A stretch of 64,000 nt of DNA from CAZUMJ01 sp964621605 (GCA_964621605.1 CAZUMJ010000010.1:1-64000), one strand, 5' to 3'; positions 27,241 through 35,559 are shown, counted from the first letter of the stretch. Program-made: numbers and translations. The notes: a model not told the origin generated them from the sequence alone.

Positions 27241-28137
27241 ATGGCGAACCTGACGGGTATGGACATCGAGCAGATCCGTGAGATGGGCCGGCGGATGCAG
27301 GCTGACGCGGAGAAGATGAGAAGCCAGATCGTGGCTCCGCTCGACAACCTGGTGCATCAGATACCGGGCGTGTGGCGCGGCCCTGACGCGGAGCGCTTCA
27401 AGGGCTGGTGGCAGAACGAGCACCGCGGGCATCTCTCGCAAGTGGCGGAGCAGTTGCACGGGCTAGGTCAGTCGGCCCTCAACAACGCGCACGAACAGGA
27501 GCAAGCCAGCGGCGGCGGCGGCGGGTCAGGCCGTGCTACTGGTAGTTCGGCCGCTACAGGCCATAGCTCCGGTGGAGCCGTGCCTGGCCCGGCTCGAGGG
27601 GCTGGCGTCGCCGCTGCCGCGGGTTCTGGTGCGGTGGTGGGCGCCGCCACGGGTGCACTACCCGGGTCGCACCGGAGTTGGCAGGAGGTCGACCGCGCAT
27701 ATAGGGCGAACATGACCGGTTACTACGGCCCGAATGGCCCGTCGAGGTACCAGTGTACCGCGTGGGCGAACTACCGCTGGAAGGAGCTCGGCTATAAAGG
27801 GCCCATAATCTCCGGAAATGGTGGGGACATGGTGGACGTCGCGGTCTCGCATGGAGCAACCCGACTAACTACGCCGACGCTTGGAGCAATGGCCTCGACC
27901 ATGTCGGTCGCTCCGGGCTACGGTCACGTGATGGTCGTCGAGCAGGTGATGCACAATTCATCGGGTGCGCAACAGATTCGTGTATCGGAAATGAATGTGG
28001 GAGGCGACGGGATAGACGGCCACCCGAACGAGTATCGCAGCGACACTATTCTGACCTCCATTGGTGGCGGCAAGTGGCAGGTTGCGAGAACAGGAGCCGT
28101 ATATGATATGAAGTTTGCGGGCCTACCAACCTCGTAG
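27241..28137 (+). CDS. WXG100-CHAP fusion, candidate secreted peptidoglycan hydrolase
   Basis: 298 residues. Residues 1-90 are a WXG100 module (WRG at 44-46), then a Gly/Ala/Ser-rich linker (about 90-140). The C-terminal domain has the order of a CHAP cysteine peptidase/amidase: Cys172 in YQCTAWANYRW, then His229 in GYGHVMVVEQV, then SEMN. CHAP domains cut peptide cross-links or the amide bond in cell walls. A WXG100 head would make it a type VII substrate, so a secreted wall-remodelling enzyme or an antibacterial effector is likely. No small immunity-type gene follows; the next WXG fusion starts 42 bp later. The C-terminal half is lower in GC than the head. Confidence 0.82.
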   Translation: MANLTGMDIEQIREMGRRMQADAEKMRSQIVAPLDNLVHQIPGVWRGPDAERFKGWWQNEHRGHLSQVAEQLHGLGQSALNNAHEQEQASGGGGGSGRATGSSAATGHSSGGAVPGPARGAGVAAAAGSGAVVGAATGALPGSHRSWQEVDRAYRANMTGYYGPNGPSRYQCTAWANYRWKELGYKGPIISGNGGDMVDVAVSHGATRLTTPTLGAMASTMSVAPGYGHVMVVEQVMHNSSGAQQIRVSEMNVGGDGIDGHPNEYRSDTILTSIGGGKWQVARTGAVYDMKFAGLPTS

Positions 28138-28179
28138 CATCGCCGATGGTGCCGGCAGCAATGTGATGAGGAGCTATCC

Positions 28180-29058
28180 GTGGCGAACCTGACGGGTATG
28201 GACATCGAGCAGGTCCGCGAGATGGGTCGGCGGATGCAGGCTGATGCAGATCGCATCCGGAGCCAGGTGGTGGCTCCGCTCGACAACCTGGTGCATCAGA
28301 TTCCGGGCGTGTGGCGCGGGCACGATGCCGAGCGCTTCAAGGGCTGGTGGCAGAACGAGCACCGTGGGCATCTGTCGCAGGTGGCGAGGCAGTTGCACGG
28401 GCTGGGTCAGTCGGCGCTCAACAACGCCCAGGAGCAGGAGCAAGCCAGCGGCGGCGGCGGGCGGAGTGGTGCGGGCGGTTCGCCCTCTACAGGCCGAGCT
28501 GGCATGTTGCCCGGAGGAGCGTCGGCGGGTGGCGGCACCTCTGCCGAGTTCAACGATCTCATGCGTGACGCTGCTGGCGCTGGTGGCGCGATGGCAAAGC
28601 TCATGCGGCTGGACGTGCCGGGGCCGCTCGACGCAGCGCTCACCATTGGTGTGGTGGGGTCCGCCGCTGCCGACTACGGGTGGGGTGACGCGCGCACGAT
28701 GGATGCAGAGGTCGACGGTATGGTTGGTGCCGCCCTCAGCAAGTACCCCCCTGCTGGCCTCGCCTGGTACGTCGGCCATGACGCGCTCGGGAAGCCGATC
28801 GCAGCTGCTGCTGACCAGGCCTCGATCGCATTGACAGGGCAGGACATGGGGTCAAATGCGTACGACGCCTACGTGGCACGCACCTACGGCGATACGTCTT
28901 CGATGAGGATCGACGACCAGGCTCGCATAGCAACGGAAATGTCTGAGCGCTACTCCGGCTGGAGCGGATTTGGTCACTTTACGACCGACTCCATCGGCAA
29001 TGCCGGCCACGGCATTGCGAGCGTTGCCAAGTCCGGTTGGCACAAGGTGTTCGGATGA
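28180..29058 (+). CDS. WXG100 fusion with uncharacterised C-terminal domain
   Basis: 292 residues from GTG 28180 with GAGGAG upstream. The first 94 residues differ from the WXG-CHAP protein at only about eight positions by eye. After a Gly-rich linker comes a domain I cannot assign. It begins with an amphipathic, Ala/Gly-rich stretch (PLDAALTIGVVGSAAADYGWG, about residues 148-168) like the pre-toxin regions of type VII effectors, and the last 60 residues are charged and aromatic. Its stop overlaps the start of the EspG-like gene by four bases, which suggests that the two products work as a pair (effector with chaperone or immunity protein). Confidence 0.75.
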   Translation: MANLTGMDIEQVREMGRRMQADADRIRSQVVAPLDNLVHQIPGVWRGHDAERFKGWWQNEHRGHLSQVARQLHGLGQSALNNAQEQEQASGGGGRSGAGGSPSTGRAGMLPGGASAGGGTSAEFNDLMRDAAGAGGAMAKLMRLDVPGPLDAALTIGVVGSAAADYGWGDARTMDAEVDGMVGAALSKYPPAGLAWYVGHDALGKPIAAAADQASIALTGQDMGSNAYDAYVARTYGDTSSMRIDDQARIATEMSERYSGWSGFGHFTTDSIGNAGHGIASVAKSGWHKVFG

Positions 29059-29687
29059 GCATCGAGGAAGGTCCCCTCGCCTCGGATCCGGTCGTATTGA
29101 CGTCCGCAGAGCTGTTGTTCCTCGGCAGCATCGTGGACCCCGACCGAGTCGATGCGTTGGGCGACCTCCTCGGGCAGCCGTCCGATGCGCGAAGACCTGA
29201 AGTGATGGCCGCATCGGCACCCGACTCGCTTGTGGCCCGCGGGCTACTCAGTCGCGAGGATGGTGCTGAGCCCCAGCTCGACCCGCGTTGTTCCCATCTT
29301 GCGGCGCTGCTTGGCGACCGCCTCGACTGCATCAGGGTCACGATCCGCTACGGCGAATCACTAGAGGTGGCGCGCTACCTCCAGGATGGGCGTCGCCGGG
29401 TGGTGGTCCGGCTCCGTGGTGACGGTCTATTGGAAGCGCACGTGCTCGCGCCGGACGTGCCACTCGGGAAGCTCATCGCTGACGGACTCGCGACTCTTGG
29501 CCCGACGGTGGGGCCTTGGGTGGCCAAACTCGACCACGAGTTGACGGCTGGAGAGCGCGCAGCGGGGTGGATTCAAGTTGCCTCCGACGAGCGGCGTGAG
29601 GTGACACTGCACCGTGATGAGAGCTCGGACGGTGATGACCTGCTCAACGGACTAATTAGCGCACTGAAAGATCGCCTCGTAGCGTAG
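29055..29687 (+). CDS. EspG-like type VII secretion chaperone candidate
   Basis: 210 residues from ATG 29055, coupled to the preceding WXG fusion by an ATGA overlap. The pattern VVLTSAELLFLGSIV, then VARGLLSREDG, then DPRCSHLAALLGDRL, then strands (CIRVTIRYG, RVVVRLRGDGLLEAHVL) follows the layout of EspG-family proteins, which bind PE/PPE-type ESX substrates in mycobacteria. The similarity is remote, and an immunity protein for the preceding effector is the main alternative. It has no signal peptide or membrane span, consistent with a cytoplasmic partner. Confidence 0.55.
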   Translation: MSIEEGPLASDPVVLTSAELLFLGSIVDPDRVDALGDLLGQPSDARRPEVMAASAPDSLVARGLLSREDGAEPQLDPRCSHLAALLGDRLDCIRVTIRYGESLEVARYLQDGRRRVVVRLRGDGLLEAHVLAPDVPLGKLIADGLATLGPTVGPWVAKLDHELTAGERAAGWIQVASDERREVTLHRDESSDGDDLLNGLISALKDRLVA

Positions 29688-29726
29688 GCATGGGCTGCCA
29701 AGATGTAAGAGGGGGAGCGCGCCATT

Positions 29727-30923
29727 ATGTCTGACATAGTTGGCATGGACATCGAGCAGGTCCGCGAGATGGGTCGGCGGATGCAGGCCGAGGCGGACCG
29801 GCTCCGGAGTCAGGTTGTGGCTCCGCTTGACAACCTGATGGGCCATATCCCGGCGGTTTGGACCGGTCCCGATGCGGTTCGCTTCCGAGACGCATGGGTT
29901 GGTCGTGAGCGGTCGCTCGTGGGCGAGGCCGCTGAGCGCCTATATGGGTTGGGCCAAGCAGCCCTCGCGAATGCCGCGGACCAAGAACGCACCAGTGCTG
30001 GTACGGGCCAGTCGGCAGGAGGTGTCGTACGGGTGTCTGGCTTCGTTGCCGTCGGGAATCCACGGGCCGATGGGCGAGATGTCCTCGTCAGCGCACTGGT
30101 GGCAACCGATACGCAAGAGCAAATTGGAAGGGATGAGATCGAGGTCCGCGCCCTGCCGAACGGGCGCTTCGTCGTGGTGCTCCCGGGCGTGACCGACCTG
30201 TCGGATGGGCTGCACGCCGGGGCGGTCGTCGCCGGAGCCGCGCTGCCAGTGGCGGGCGCCGCAGGTGCACTTGTCGCAGGAGGCGGGGCGACGTTGTCGG
30301 AGTGGCTCGGGGACAGCCATTACGCCTCCGTTCGCGACATGCAGGGCGCCATTCATACCGCGCTTGATCCCGGGGGCAAGGACGCGTACGCGGAGCAGGT
30401 GAAACAGGCCCTGCGGAATGCCGGTGTGCCTGCAGCTTCGGAGGTGATGCTCGTGGGGCACAGCTACGGGGGCTACGCGGCGATGCACCTTGCGGCTGAC
30501 CCTTCCTTCAACCAGCAGGTGCCGGGCGATGACTACAGCGTGAATGTCACCGACGTGGTCTCGTTCGGTGCCGGGACCGCGCATGAGCTCGCCGATATTC
30601 CGGCATCGACGAACGCACTGGTAGTGGGGCATCGAGCTGATCTCGCCTACCTCGCTGAGCGCAATCTCGATGCAGTGCAGACACTGGCAAATGGGGGCGT
30701 GGGAGCAGGCAACCACCACGTGGTCGAGTTCGGAGGGAATCCTGAAGCGGCACTCATCGGCGGCGGGCATGACCCGATCCACTACGAGGGCTTCCTATAC
30801 GACGGCGAGTTCGACCGCGGTACGGGCACCTTTCTCGATGGGGTTGGCTCAAGGTATGGGGGTACGGGCGAATCCATCATCATGACCGTTCCGGCGAACG
30901 GCGACCCCGGCGTGCGTCCGTGA
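29727..30923 (+). CDS. WXG100-alpha/beta hydrolase fusion, candidate secreted lipase
   Basis: 398 residues. The first half of the WXG100 head (GMDIEQVREMGRRMQAEA) matches the paralogues, but the second half differs and the motif is WTG (44-46). After a Ser/Gly linker (about 90-105) comes an alpha/beta hydrolase domain: VVVLPGVTDLSDG for the first strands, nucleophile Ser246 in VGHSYGGYA, and a C-terminal GGGHDPIHYEGF with candidate catalytic His. The fold suggests a lipase or esterase acting outside the cell or inside a target. Two small membrane-protein genes follow and could protect the producer. Confidence 0.82.
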   Translation: MSDIVGMDIEQVREMGRRMQAEADRLRSQVVAPLDNLMGHIPAVWTGPDAVRFRDAWVGRERSLVGEAAERLYGLGQAALANAADQERTSAGTGQSAGGVVRVSGFVAVGNPRADGRDVLVSALVATDTQEQIGRDEIEVRALPNGRFVVVLPGVTDLSDGLHAGAVVAGAALPVAGAAGALVAGGGATLSEWLGDSHYASVRDMQGAIHTALDPGGKDAYAEQVKQALRNAGVPAASEVMLVGHSYGGYAAMHLAADPSFNQQVPGDDYSVNVTDVVSFGAGTAHELADIPASTNALVVGHRADLAYLAERNLDAVQTLANGGVGAGNHHVVEFGGNPEAALIGGGHDPIHYEGFLYDGEFDRGTGTFLDGVGSRYGGTGESIIMTVPANGDPGVRP

Positions 30924-31089
30924 AGCCCGCGGAGTGTCTTCAGCGCCGACGTTCGTGCGGCTTGGTCGACTCAATGTGGCAGGGGCGCGCGGTGAGCAGG
31001 AGCGAGTCGCCTCGAGTCCATCAAGGAGAGTTCGCTCGCTCGTGGCGACAACCGAAGACTCTGTTTCTTGAACCGAACTGGAGGGCAGC

Positions 31090-31896
31090 ATGACTGAGCA
31101 CCAGCACTCAGCGCCTCGACCGCCGGGTTGGTACCCGGACGATCGGGCGGGAGGGGAGTGGCGATGGTGGGACGGCAGCGCGTTCACCGACGCAGCGGGC
31201 CCGGATGAGGAGAATGAGGCCACCATCTCGGTAGCGGAACTGCGCCGGAAACGACTGGAGGATGCTGCTGTCCCCGGGCCCGTGCCGGTCCCTGGGGTGA
31301 CGTGCCCAGGGTGCGGAGCGACTGACCGTGCCGGAAAGTGGTGCGAGAAGTGTGGAACGCCCCTGGCGGGTCAGACCCAGATACCTGTGTCAGCGCCAAC
31401 GCCGTCTTTGCCTGCTCCGCTCTCGCCGCCAACACTGCCAGGACCGCCGGCGCCACTGTTGCCATCGTTGGCGGTGGTGTCATCTGCGGTTTTGGCACCG
31501 CCACCTGCTCCGCCTGTCTCGGCAACTCTGCCAGTGTCCGCACTAGCGGCTGGCCAAATTCTTGTCGAGCTCGGTGACGTCGCCGTCACACAGGCCAGCA
31601 TCATTACCCCGAATGGCGCATATCCGCTTGCCGGGTCAATCTGGATCGTAACGGACAATACCGTAGAAACTGAGTCGGTCTCTACAGTCGGCATAATCTT
31701 GGCGATTGTGTTCTTTCTTGCTTGTCTACTCGGGCTTCTCTTTCTGCTCATGAAGCATAAGAAGCTGACCGGGAGCGTGCAGGTAATGGTGCAAGGCCAT
31801 GGTTACTACCACGCAACGCAGCTGCCGCCGGGATCAGGACCAGTGGTGCAGCAGAAGGTTGCCTACATCCGAAATCTTGTAGCCGCTATTGGTTAA
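31090..31896 (+). CDS. DUF2510-like/zinc-ribbon membrane protein
   Basis: 268 residues. It opens with PPGWYPDDRAGGEWRWWDG, the short DUF2510-type motif common in actinobacterial membrane proteins. A zinc ribbon follows at about 70-90 (CPGCGATDRAGKWCEKC), then a Pro/Ala-rich linker. The C-terminal half holds beta-strands and one membrane span (VGIILAIVFFLACLLGLLFLLM). The second half is clearly lower in GC than the genes before it. It lies 166 bp after the WXG-hydrolase gene; a role as assembly, sensing or immunity factor for that effector is only inferred from position. Confidence 0.6.
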   Translation: MTEHQHSAPRPPGWYPDDRAGGEWRWWDGSAFTDAAGPDEENEATISVAELRRKRLEDAAVPGPVPVPGVTCPGCGATDRAGKWCEKCGTPLAGQTQIPVSAPTPSLPAPLSPPTLPGPPAPLLPSLAVVSSAVLAPPPAPPVSATLPVSALAAGQILVELGDVAVTQASIITPNGAYPLAGSIWIVTDNTVETESVSTVGIILAIVFFLACLLGLLFLLMKHKKLTGSVQVMVQGHGYYHATQLPPGSGPVVQQKVAYIRNLVAAIG

Positions 31897-31941
31897 CGCG
31901 CTTGGCCTCGGCGGAATGGGACCGTGTAGTTCACGACCAAC

Positions 31942-32520
31942 ATGTTAGATCGGAGCGAATTGAACGACATGACAGGGTATGCGGGTGTGCTGTTGCCTAT
32001 CATCGCAGTAATGATCCTCGCCTTTGGACTTCTAGTGGCGATTGATTCCAGGAGAAGCGCGAGAGCGAATCACGTTCTACTTGGATCGCATGTTGCTGGT
32101 TGCACGCCCGAAGTAGTGTTGCAACAAGTAATCCTTGAGGTTGCCTCGATCAACAAGCGATCGGCAACTAATGTGGCACCCGGGACGGTTGTGGTGGAGA
32201 CGCGCTTTATCCCTGGGTGGACTCTGTTTCCTATCGTGCTGCTGTTTCCTCTGGGTTTACTCTTTCTGGCTGTAAAGGATGTACACAATACGACCGTTGT
32301 CGCTACGCCCTTTCCGGGCGGATCGGTGATCCAGGTGAATGGTTGGCTGGACGATAAGCTTCGCAGTCACCTTCTCGGCCTATTTGATCGACTTGGAGCG
32401 ACCCCATCGGAGGCCTCATCCACCCCGCCCCACTCTCTCGGCGCATCGCTGGTTCTTCCACCTCCACCTGTCTCACCGCCGCTTCCATTGCCGTCCGATC
32501 GCGAGGCGGGGGCGAGCTGA
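31942..32520 (+). CDS. Small membrane protein at the end of the secretion region
   Basis: 192 residues from ATG 31942; ATG 31969 is also possible, and neither has a clear ribosome binding site. Two membrane spans are visible (YAGVLLPIIAVMILAFGLLVAI near 12-33 and WTLFPIVLLFPLGLLFLAV near 93-111), with a soluble loop between them and a Pro-rich tail. No family recognised. Like the C-terminal half of the gene before it, it is low in GC and uses AT-ending codons more often than the neighbourhood, a sign of recent acquisition. It is the last gene before the IS21 element and could be an immunity or accessory protein. Confidence 0.55.
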   Translation: MLDRSELNDMTGYAGVLLPIIAVMILAFGLLVAIDSRRSARANHVLLGSHVAGCTPEVVLQQVILEVASINKRSATNVAPGTVVVETRFIPGWTLFPIVLLFPLGLLFLAVKDVHNTTVVATPFPGGSVIQVNGWLDDKLRSHLLGLFDRLGATPSEASSTPPHSLGASLVLPPPPVSPPLPLPSDREAGAS

Positions 32521-32603
32521 GTTTCTGGTCTGCGGCATGAGGGCTGCTGGTCGGGAGACCAAGAAGCCGTGCCCGGGCTGCCTTTGGGCGGACGGTGCCC
32601 CGC

Positions 32604-32628
32604 TGTCGCCCGCCAGCTGCAACGGACC
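32604..32628 (+). repeat. IS21 left terminal inverted repeat
   Basis: 25 bp, differing from the complement of the right end at two positions (AC against TG). Confidence 0.85.
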
Positions 32629-32709
32629 GGGGTTCCGTCAGGTGCATGGGACCACCCGCGGGGGTGTTGACGTCGGCGGTGTGATGCTCGCCGCCGGTGG
32701 CGGGGTGGG

Positions 32710-33468
32710 TCAAGTGGTGAGGGTGGGCTTTTGTCGGTTGCGGTAGCTGTCGCCGTCGACGACGAGCTCGTAGCCAGCGGACTTGAGCCGGTCAACCGCG
32801 GACTGGGCGAGGAGGGGGTCGGCCATGAGGGCGAGCCACTCGACGGGTTCTCGGTTGGAGGTCACGATCGTGGATGCGGTGCGGTGGCGTTCGACGACGA
32901 TCTCGTAGAGGTCGTCGGTGTCGGCTTGGTTGAGCCCGCCGAGCGCGAGGTCGTCGAGGATCAACAGGTCGACGCGCAAGAGCTTGCGGAGTTCGGCGTC
33001 GTGGCTGTTGTCGAGCCGGGCGGCGCGGAGTCGCTTGTGGAGCCGATCCGCGCGTTCGAAGTGGACGCTGTGGCGGCGGCGCACGGCAATGTGTCCGAGC
33101 GCGGTCGCGAGGAACGTCTTGCCGACACCGACGGGCCCCATGATGATCACGTTGTTGGCGTTCTCGACGAAGCGCAGCGAGCACAGCTCGTCCCAGAGCT
33201 TGTGGTCGAAGGCGGCGTCGGTGGTGGCGTCCCAACCCTCGAGTCTCATGGTCGGGTCCAGCCCGGCGACACGTCCCCGCCGGTCTGCTGAGGCGGCGTC
33301 GCGTCGGGTGACCTCGTCGGAGAGCAGGACCTGGAGGAACTCGGCGTGGGACAACTTGTTGGTCTTCGCGAGCGCGAGCCGTTCGGGGAGGGTGTCGGCG
33401 AGGCGGCCCAACTTGAGCATGCGCAGCGTGGCAACCAGGTCGGCATCGATGATCGGGGTGGGGTTCAT
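32710..33468 (-). CDS. istB: IS21 helper ATPase IstB
   Basis: 252 residues from ATG 33468, which overlaps the istA stop by four bases (ATGA). Walker A is GPVGVGKTF (111-119), Walker B LLILDDLALGG, and the sensor stretch STIVTSNREPVEW is present, as in DnaC-like IstB proteins. IstB is the AAA+ partner that selects target DNA and activates the IstA transposase. An open frame continues upstream to 33642, but that is just istA sequence in another frame; the MNPTPIIDAD start fits the family. The protein looks intact. Confidence 0.93.
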   Translation of the reverse strand: MNPTPIIDADLVATLRMLKLGRLADTLPERLALAKTNKLSHAEFLQVLLSDEVTRRDAASADRRGRVAGLDPTMRLEGWDATTDAAFDHKLWDELCSLRFVENANNVIIMGPVGVGKTFLATALGHIAVRRRHSVHFERADRLHKRLRAARLDNSHDAELRKLLRVDLLILDDLALGGLNQADTDDLYEIVVERHRTASTIVTSNREPVEWLALMADPLLAQSAVDRLKSAGYELVVDGDSYRNRQKPTLTT

Positions 33469-35012
33469 CGGGTCACCCCCGAGGGCGTGACGGCGAAGTG
33501 GTCGTCTCCGCGGGCGAACCGCCCCCGGATCACGTTGTCCGGCACCGGGTTGTCTTCGGTGGTCTCGGCTTCGAGGGCCCGCTCCAGCATGCGGCCGATC
33601 ACGGTGACGCTGTCGGTCTCGGCATCGAGCGCCCGGGCACACGCGGTGTCGGTTCGGTCGTCACCGTAGCGGCGGCACAGCCCCAACAGCTTGTAGACCT
33701 GGCGCATCTTCGTCCACGGCAACGGGTGATCGAGGACCACCTTCGCGAACTCGCCGACGGCCGCCCCGTGGGCCGACGCGTCGGCGACGAGCCGGTCGAT
33801 GTCACGCAACGCGTACGCGGTCCGCTCCGCCGGCAGGTCCTCGACGTCGGTCGAGCGGTGCCCGGCCGGGACCCGAGCATGGGTCTTGACCAGCACACCG
33901 CGGGCGTAGACCTTCACCAGCTTCGAGTCCGCGCGCACCGCGACGGCCTGCCCGATGAGCCCGCCCGGGACCGAGTAGAGCGCCTTCGCGATCTGGACGT
34001 GGTGGTCCCGGGCGACCTTGGCGTCGCGGTAGATCGGCAGGTCGTAGCGGCCCGACGGCGCCGGGTCGAGCACCGGCGCCTCATGCTCGACGAACACCTC
34101 GATCGGCCGCAGCCCGGTTGTGCCATGAGTGCGCATCCCAGCCCGCACCCGGCACCAGTCCTCGACAGCGGCCTGTGCCTCGCCCAGATCGACGAAGGTC
34201 TCACCGGCCCAGAACGAGTCCTTCAAGAACCGGACATTGCGCTCAACCCTCGCCTTGTCCTGCGGGGCGCGCACCCGGGCCGGATCGACGAAGAACCCCG
34301 CCCACTGCGCGTACTCGACGAACGCCTGGTTCAACCGCGGATCGGTCGCGTCGGCGTCGACCACGACGGTCTTCATGTTGGCGGGGATCACCACGGCGAA
34401 CACGCCACCGAAGAACTCCCACGCCGCGTCGAACCCCGAAATCACCGCGTCGAGTGCCTGGGAGTGCGACAACCACACGAAGCAGTGCCGGGAGAACACA
34501 GACGTGAACAACAACGCCCACACACTGCGCCGCCGACCCGTGTCCGACTCGACGATGAACCCGAGCTTGGCCCAGTCGACCTGGAGCTCGGCGCCGGGCT
34601 CGCAGTCGGCCAACGGCACCGTCGACTCCGCCGGCGTGCCCCCGAAGTGCTCAGCGACGTAGCGGTGCAGCGTGCGCTCGGGCACGACTACTCCCCGGCG
34701 GGCCAGCAACTCGCACATCTTCACCACCGGCACCTTCGTGCCCACCCACCCAGCGATCCGGTCATGCTCACCGGCGATCACCGCCCACGACTCGCCATGA
34801 CGATCCGGCCGGGCGATCGCGAGCTGCGCCATCACCGACGACACGAACACGTCGTCGAGCTGACCGACGCCGCCGCCGCGGTCCAGGCCCAACCCGACCG
34901 CCACCTCCACCACCCGGCGGATCGTCTTGCGGTCCAGCGGTGTCACCGCCGCGATCGACCGCAACCCCCGACCGTCCAACCACAACCTCAGAACCTCTCG
35001 AACTTCGAACAC
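33465..35012 (-). CDS. istA: IS21 transposase IstA
   Basis: 515 residues. An N-terminal helix-turn-helix (LRSIAAVTPLDRKTIRRVV) precedes an RNase H-like DDE domain. First Asp is D146 in QVDWAKLG; the Glu is E257 in DKARVERNV. The second Asp normally sits in a DNxK motif, but here residues 209-214 read IPANMK, so the Asp is Ala. The segment HVQIAKALYSVPGGLIG and later parts are standard IstA. With this substitution the transposase may be inactive unless the motif is misaligned. The frame starts about 180 bp inside the right end of the element. Confidence 0.9.
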   Translation of the reverse strand: MFEVREVLRLWLDGRGLRSIAAVTPLDRKTIRRVVEVAVGLGLDRGGGVGQLDDVFVSSVMAQLAIARPDRHGESWAVIAGEHDRIAGWVGTKVPVVKMCELLARRGVVVPERTLHRYVAEHFGGTPAESTVPLADCEPGAELQVDWAKLGFIVESDTGRRRSVWALLFTSVFSRHCFVWLSHSQALDAVISGFDAAWEFFGGVFAVVIPANMKTVVVDADATDPRLNQAFVEYAQWAGFFVDPARVRAPQDKARVERNVRFLKDSFWAGETFVDLGEAQAAVEDWCRVRAGMRTHGTTGLRPIEVFVEHEAPVLDPAPSGRYDLPIYRDAKVARDHHVQIAKALYSVPGGLIGQAVAVRADSKLVKVYARGVLVKTHARVPAGHRSTDVEDLPAERTAYALRDIDRLVADASAHGAAVGEFAKVVLDHPLPWTKMRQVYKLLGLCRRYGDDRTDTACARALDAETDSVTVIGRMLERALEAETTEDNPVPDNVIRGRFARGDDHFAVTPSGVTR

Positions 35013-35170
35013 AGGGACCTACCTGAACGCCATCGCACACCGCCTTCCGGATCGAGACACGAACGGCGGTGAGTTGATCGGTCCCGACACCGACGACGGT
35101 GGACCCCACGGGCGGTCCCATGCAGCTGACGACAGGTGGTCCTATCTACCTGGCGAAAACCCGCTCAAGT

Positions 35171-35195
35171 GGTCCCATGCAGCTGGCGGGCGACA
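35171..35195 (-). repeat. IS21 right terminal inverted repeat
   Basis: 25-bp partner of the left repeat; the target duplication CCCCGC follows directly. Confidence 0.85.
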
Positions 35196-35207
35196 CCCCG
35201 CCACCAG

Positions 35208-35450
35208 CTTCACTCGAACCTGCCCTGCGGCGTGCTCGCGCCGGGGAAGGTGGCGGACGTGAACGTGATCGACTTCGATCGGCTCGGGCTGTCGCGCCCG
35301 CGGAAGGTCTGCGACCTACCCGGAGGTGCGTCGCGGCTCACGCAGGACGCGCACGGGTACCTGCACACCCTCAAGGCGGGCGTCGTCACCTTCAGCGACG
35401 GGGAGCACACCGGTGCGTTGCCGGGCGTGCTCCTGCGCGGGGCTCGCTGA
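35208..35450 (+). pseudogene. C-terminal remnant of N-acyl-D-amino-acid deacylase (amidohydrolase)
   Basis: About 80 codons with the C-terminal signature of D-aminoacylases: GVLAPGKVADVNVIDFD, then RKVCDLPGGASRLTQ, then GVVTFSDGEHTGALPGVLLRG and a stop. Full enzymes have roughly 500-580 residues, so almost all of the catalytic barrel is missing. The sequence on the far side of the IS21 element, joined in the pre-insertion frame, meets a stop and does not resemble a deacylase, so the gene was already truncated before the IS arrived. This marks a deletion or replacement junction at the edge of the secretion region. Confidence 0.8.
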
Positions 35451-35471
35451 ACCGTCTGCGGGCCGGACGCG

Positions 35472-35505
35472 ACGTGGGGACGGAGCCGAAGCCCCGCCCC
35501 CACGT
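35472..35505. terminator. Hairpin between convergent genes
   Basis: ACGTGGGG (35472-35479) pairs with CCCCACGT (35498-35505), an 8-bp stem with an 18-base loop, between the deacylase stump and the leftward membrane-protein gene. A bidirectional terminator is likely from position. Confidence 0.45.
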
Positions 35506-35559
35506 GTGCACGTACGTTGCGAGCCCCCTCGACGAGGGCCCGGCGACTACCAGTCGGAA

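Larger units (their letters stand above)
32604..35195 (-). mobile_element. Full-length IS21-family insertion sequence
   Basis: 2592 bp with istA and istB in the usual overlapping order. The terminal inverted repeats at 32604-32628 and 35171-35195 match at 23 of 25 positions and begin TGTCGCCCGCCAGCTGCA. The element is flanked by a 6-bp direct repeat CCCCGC (32598-32603 and 35196-35201), a target-site duplication typical of IS21. Extra internal copies of the GGTCCCATGCAGCTG motif (35114-35128, a diverged one near 35137-35151, and GCATGGGACC near the left end) are the multiple transposase-binding repeats known in this family. It separates the secretion region from a truncated deacylase gene. 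Confidence 0.93.

Noticed and set aside
32604..35195. Composite transposon carrying the secretion region
   Set aside because: Only one IS copy is present, and it has its own target duplication.
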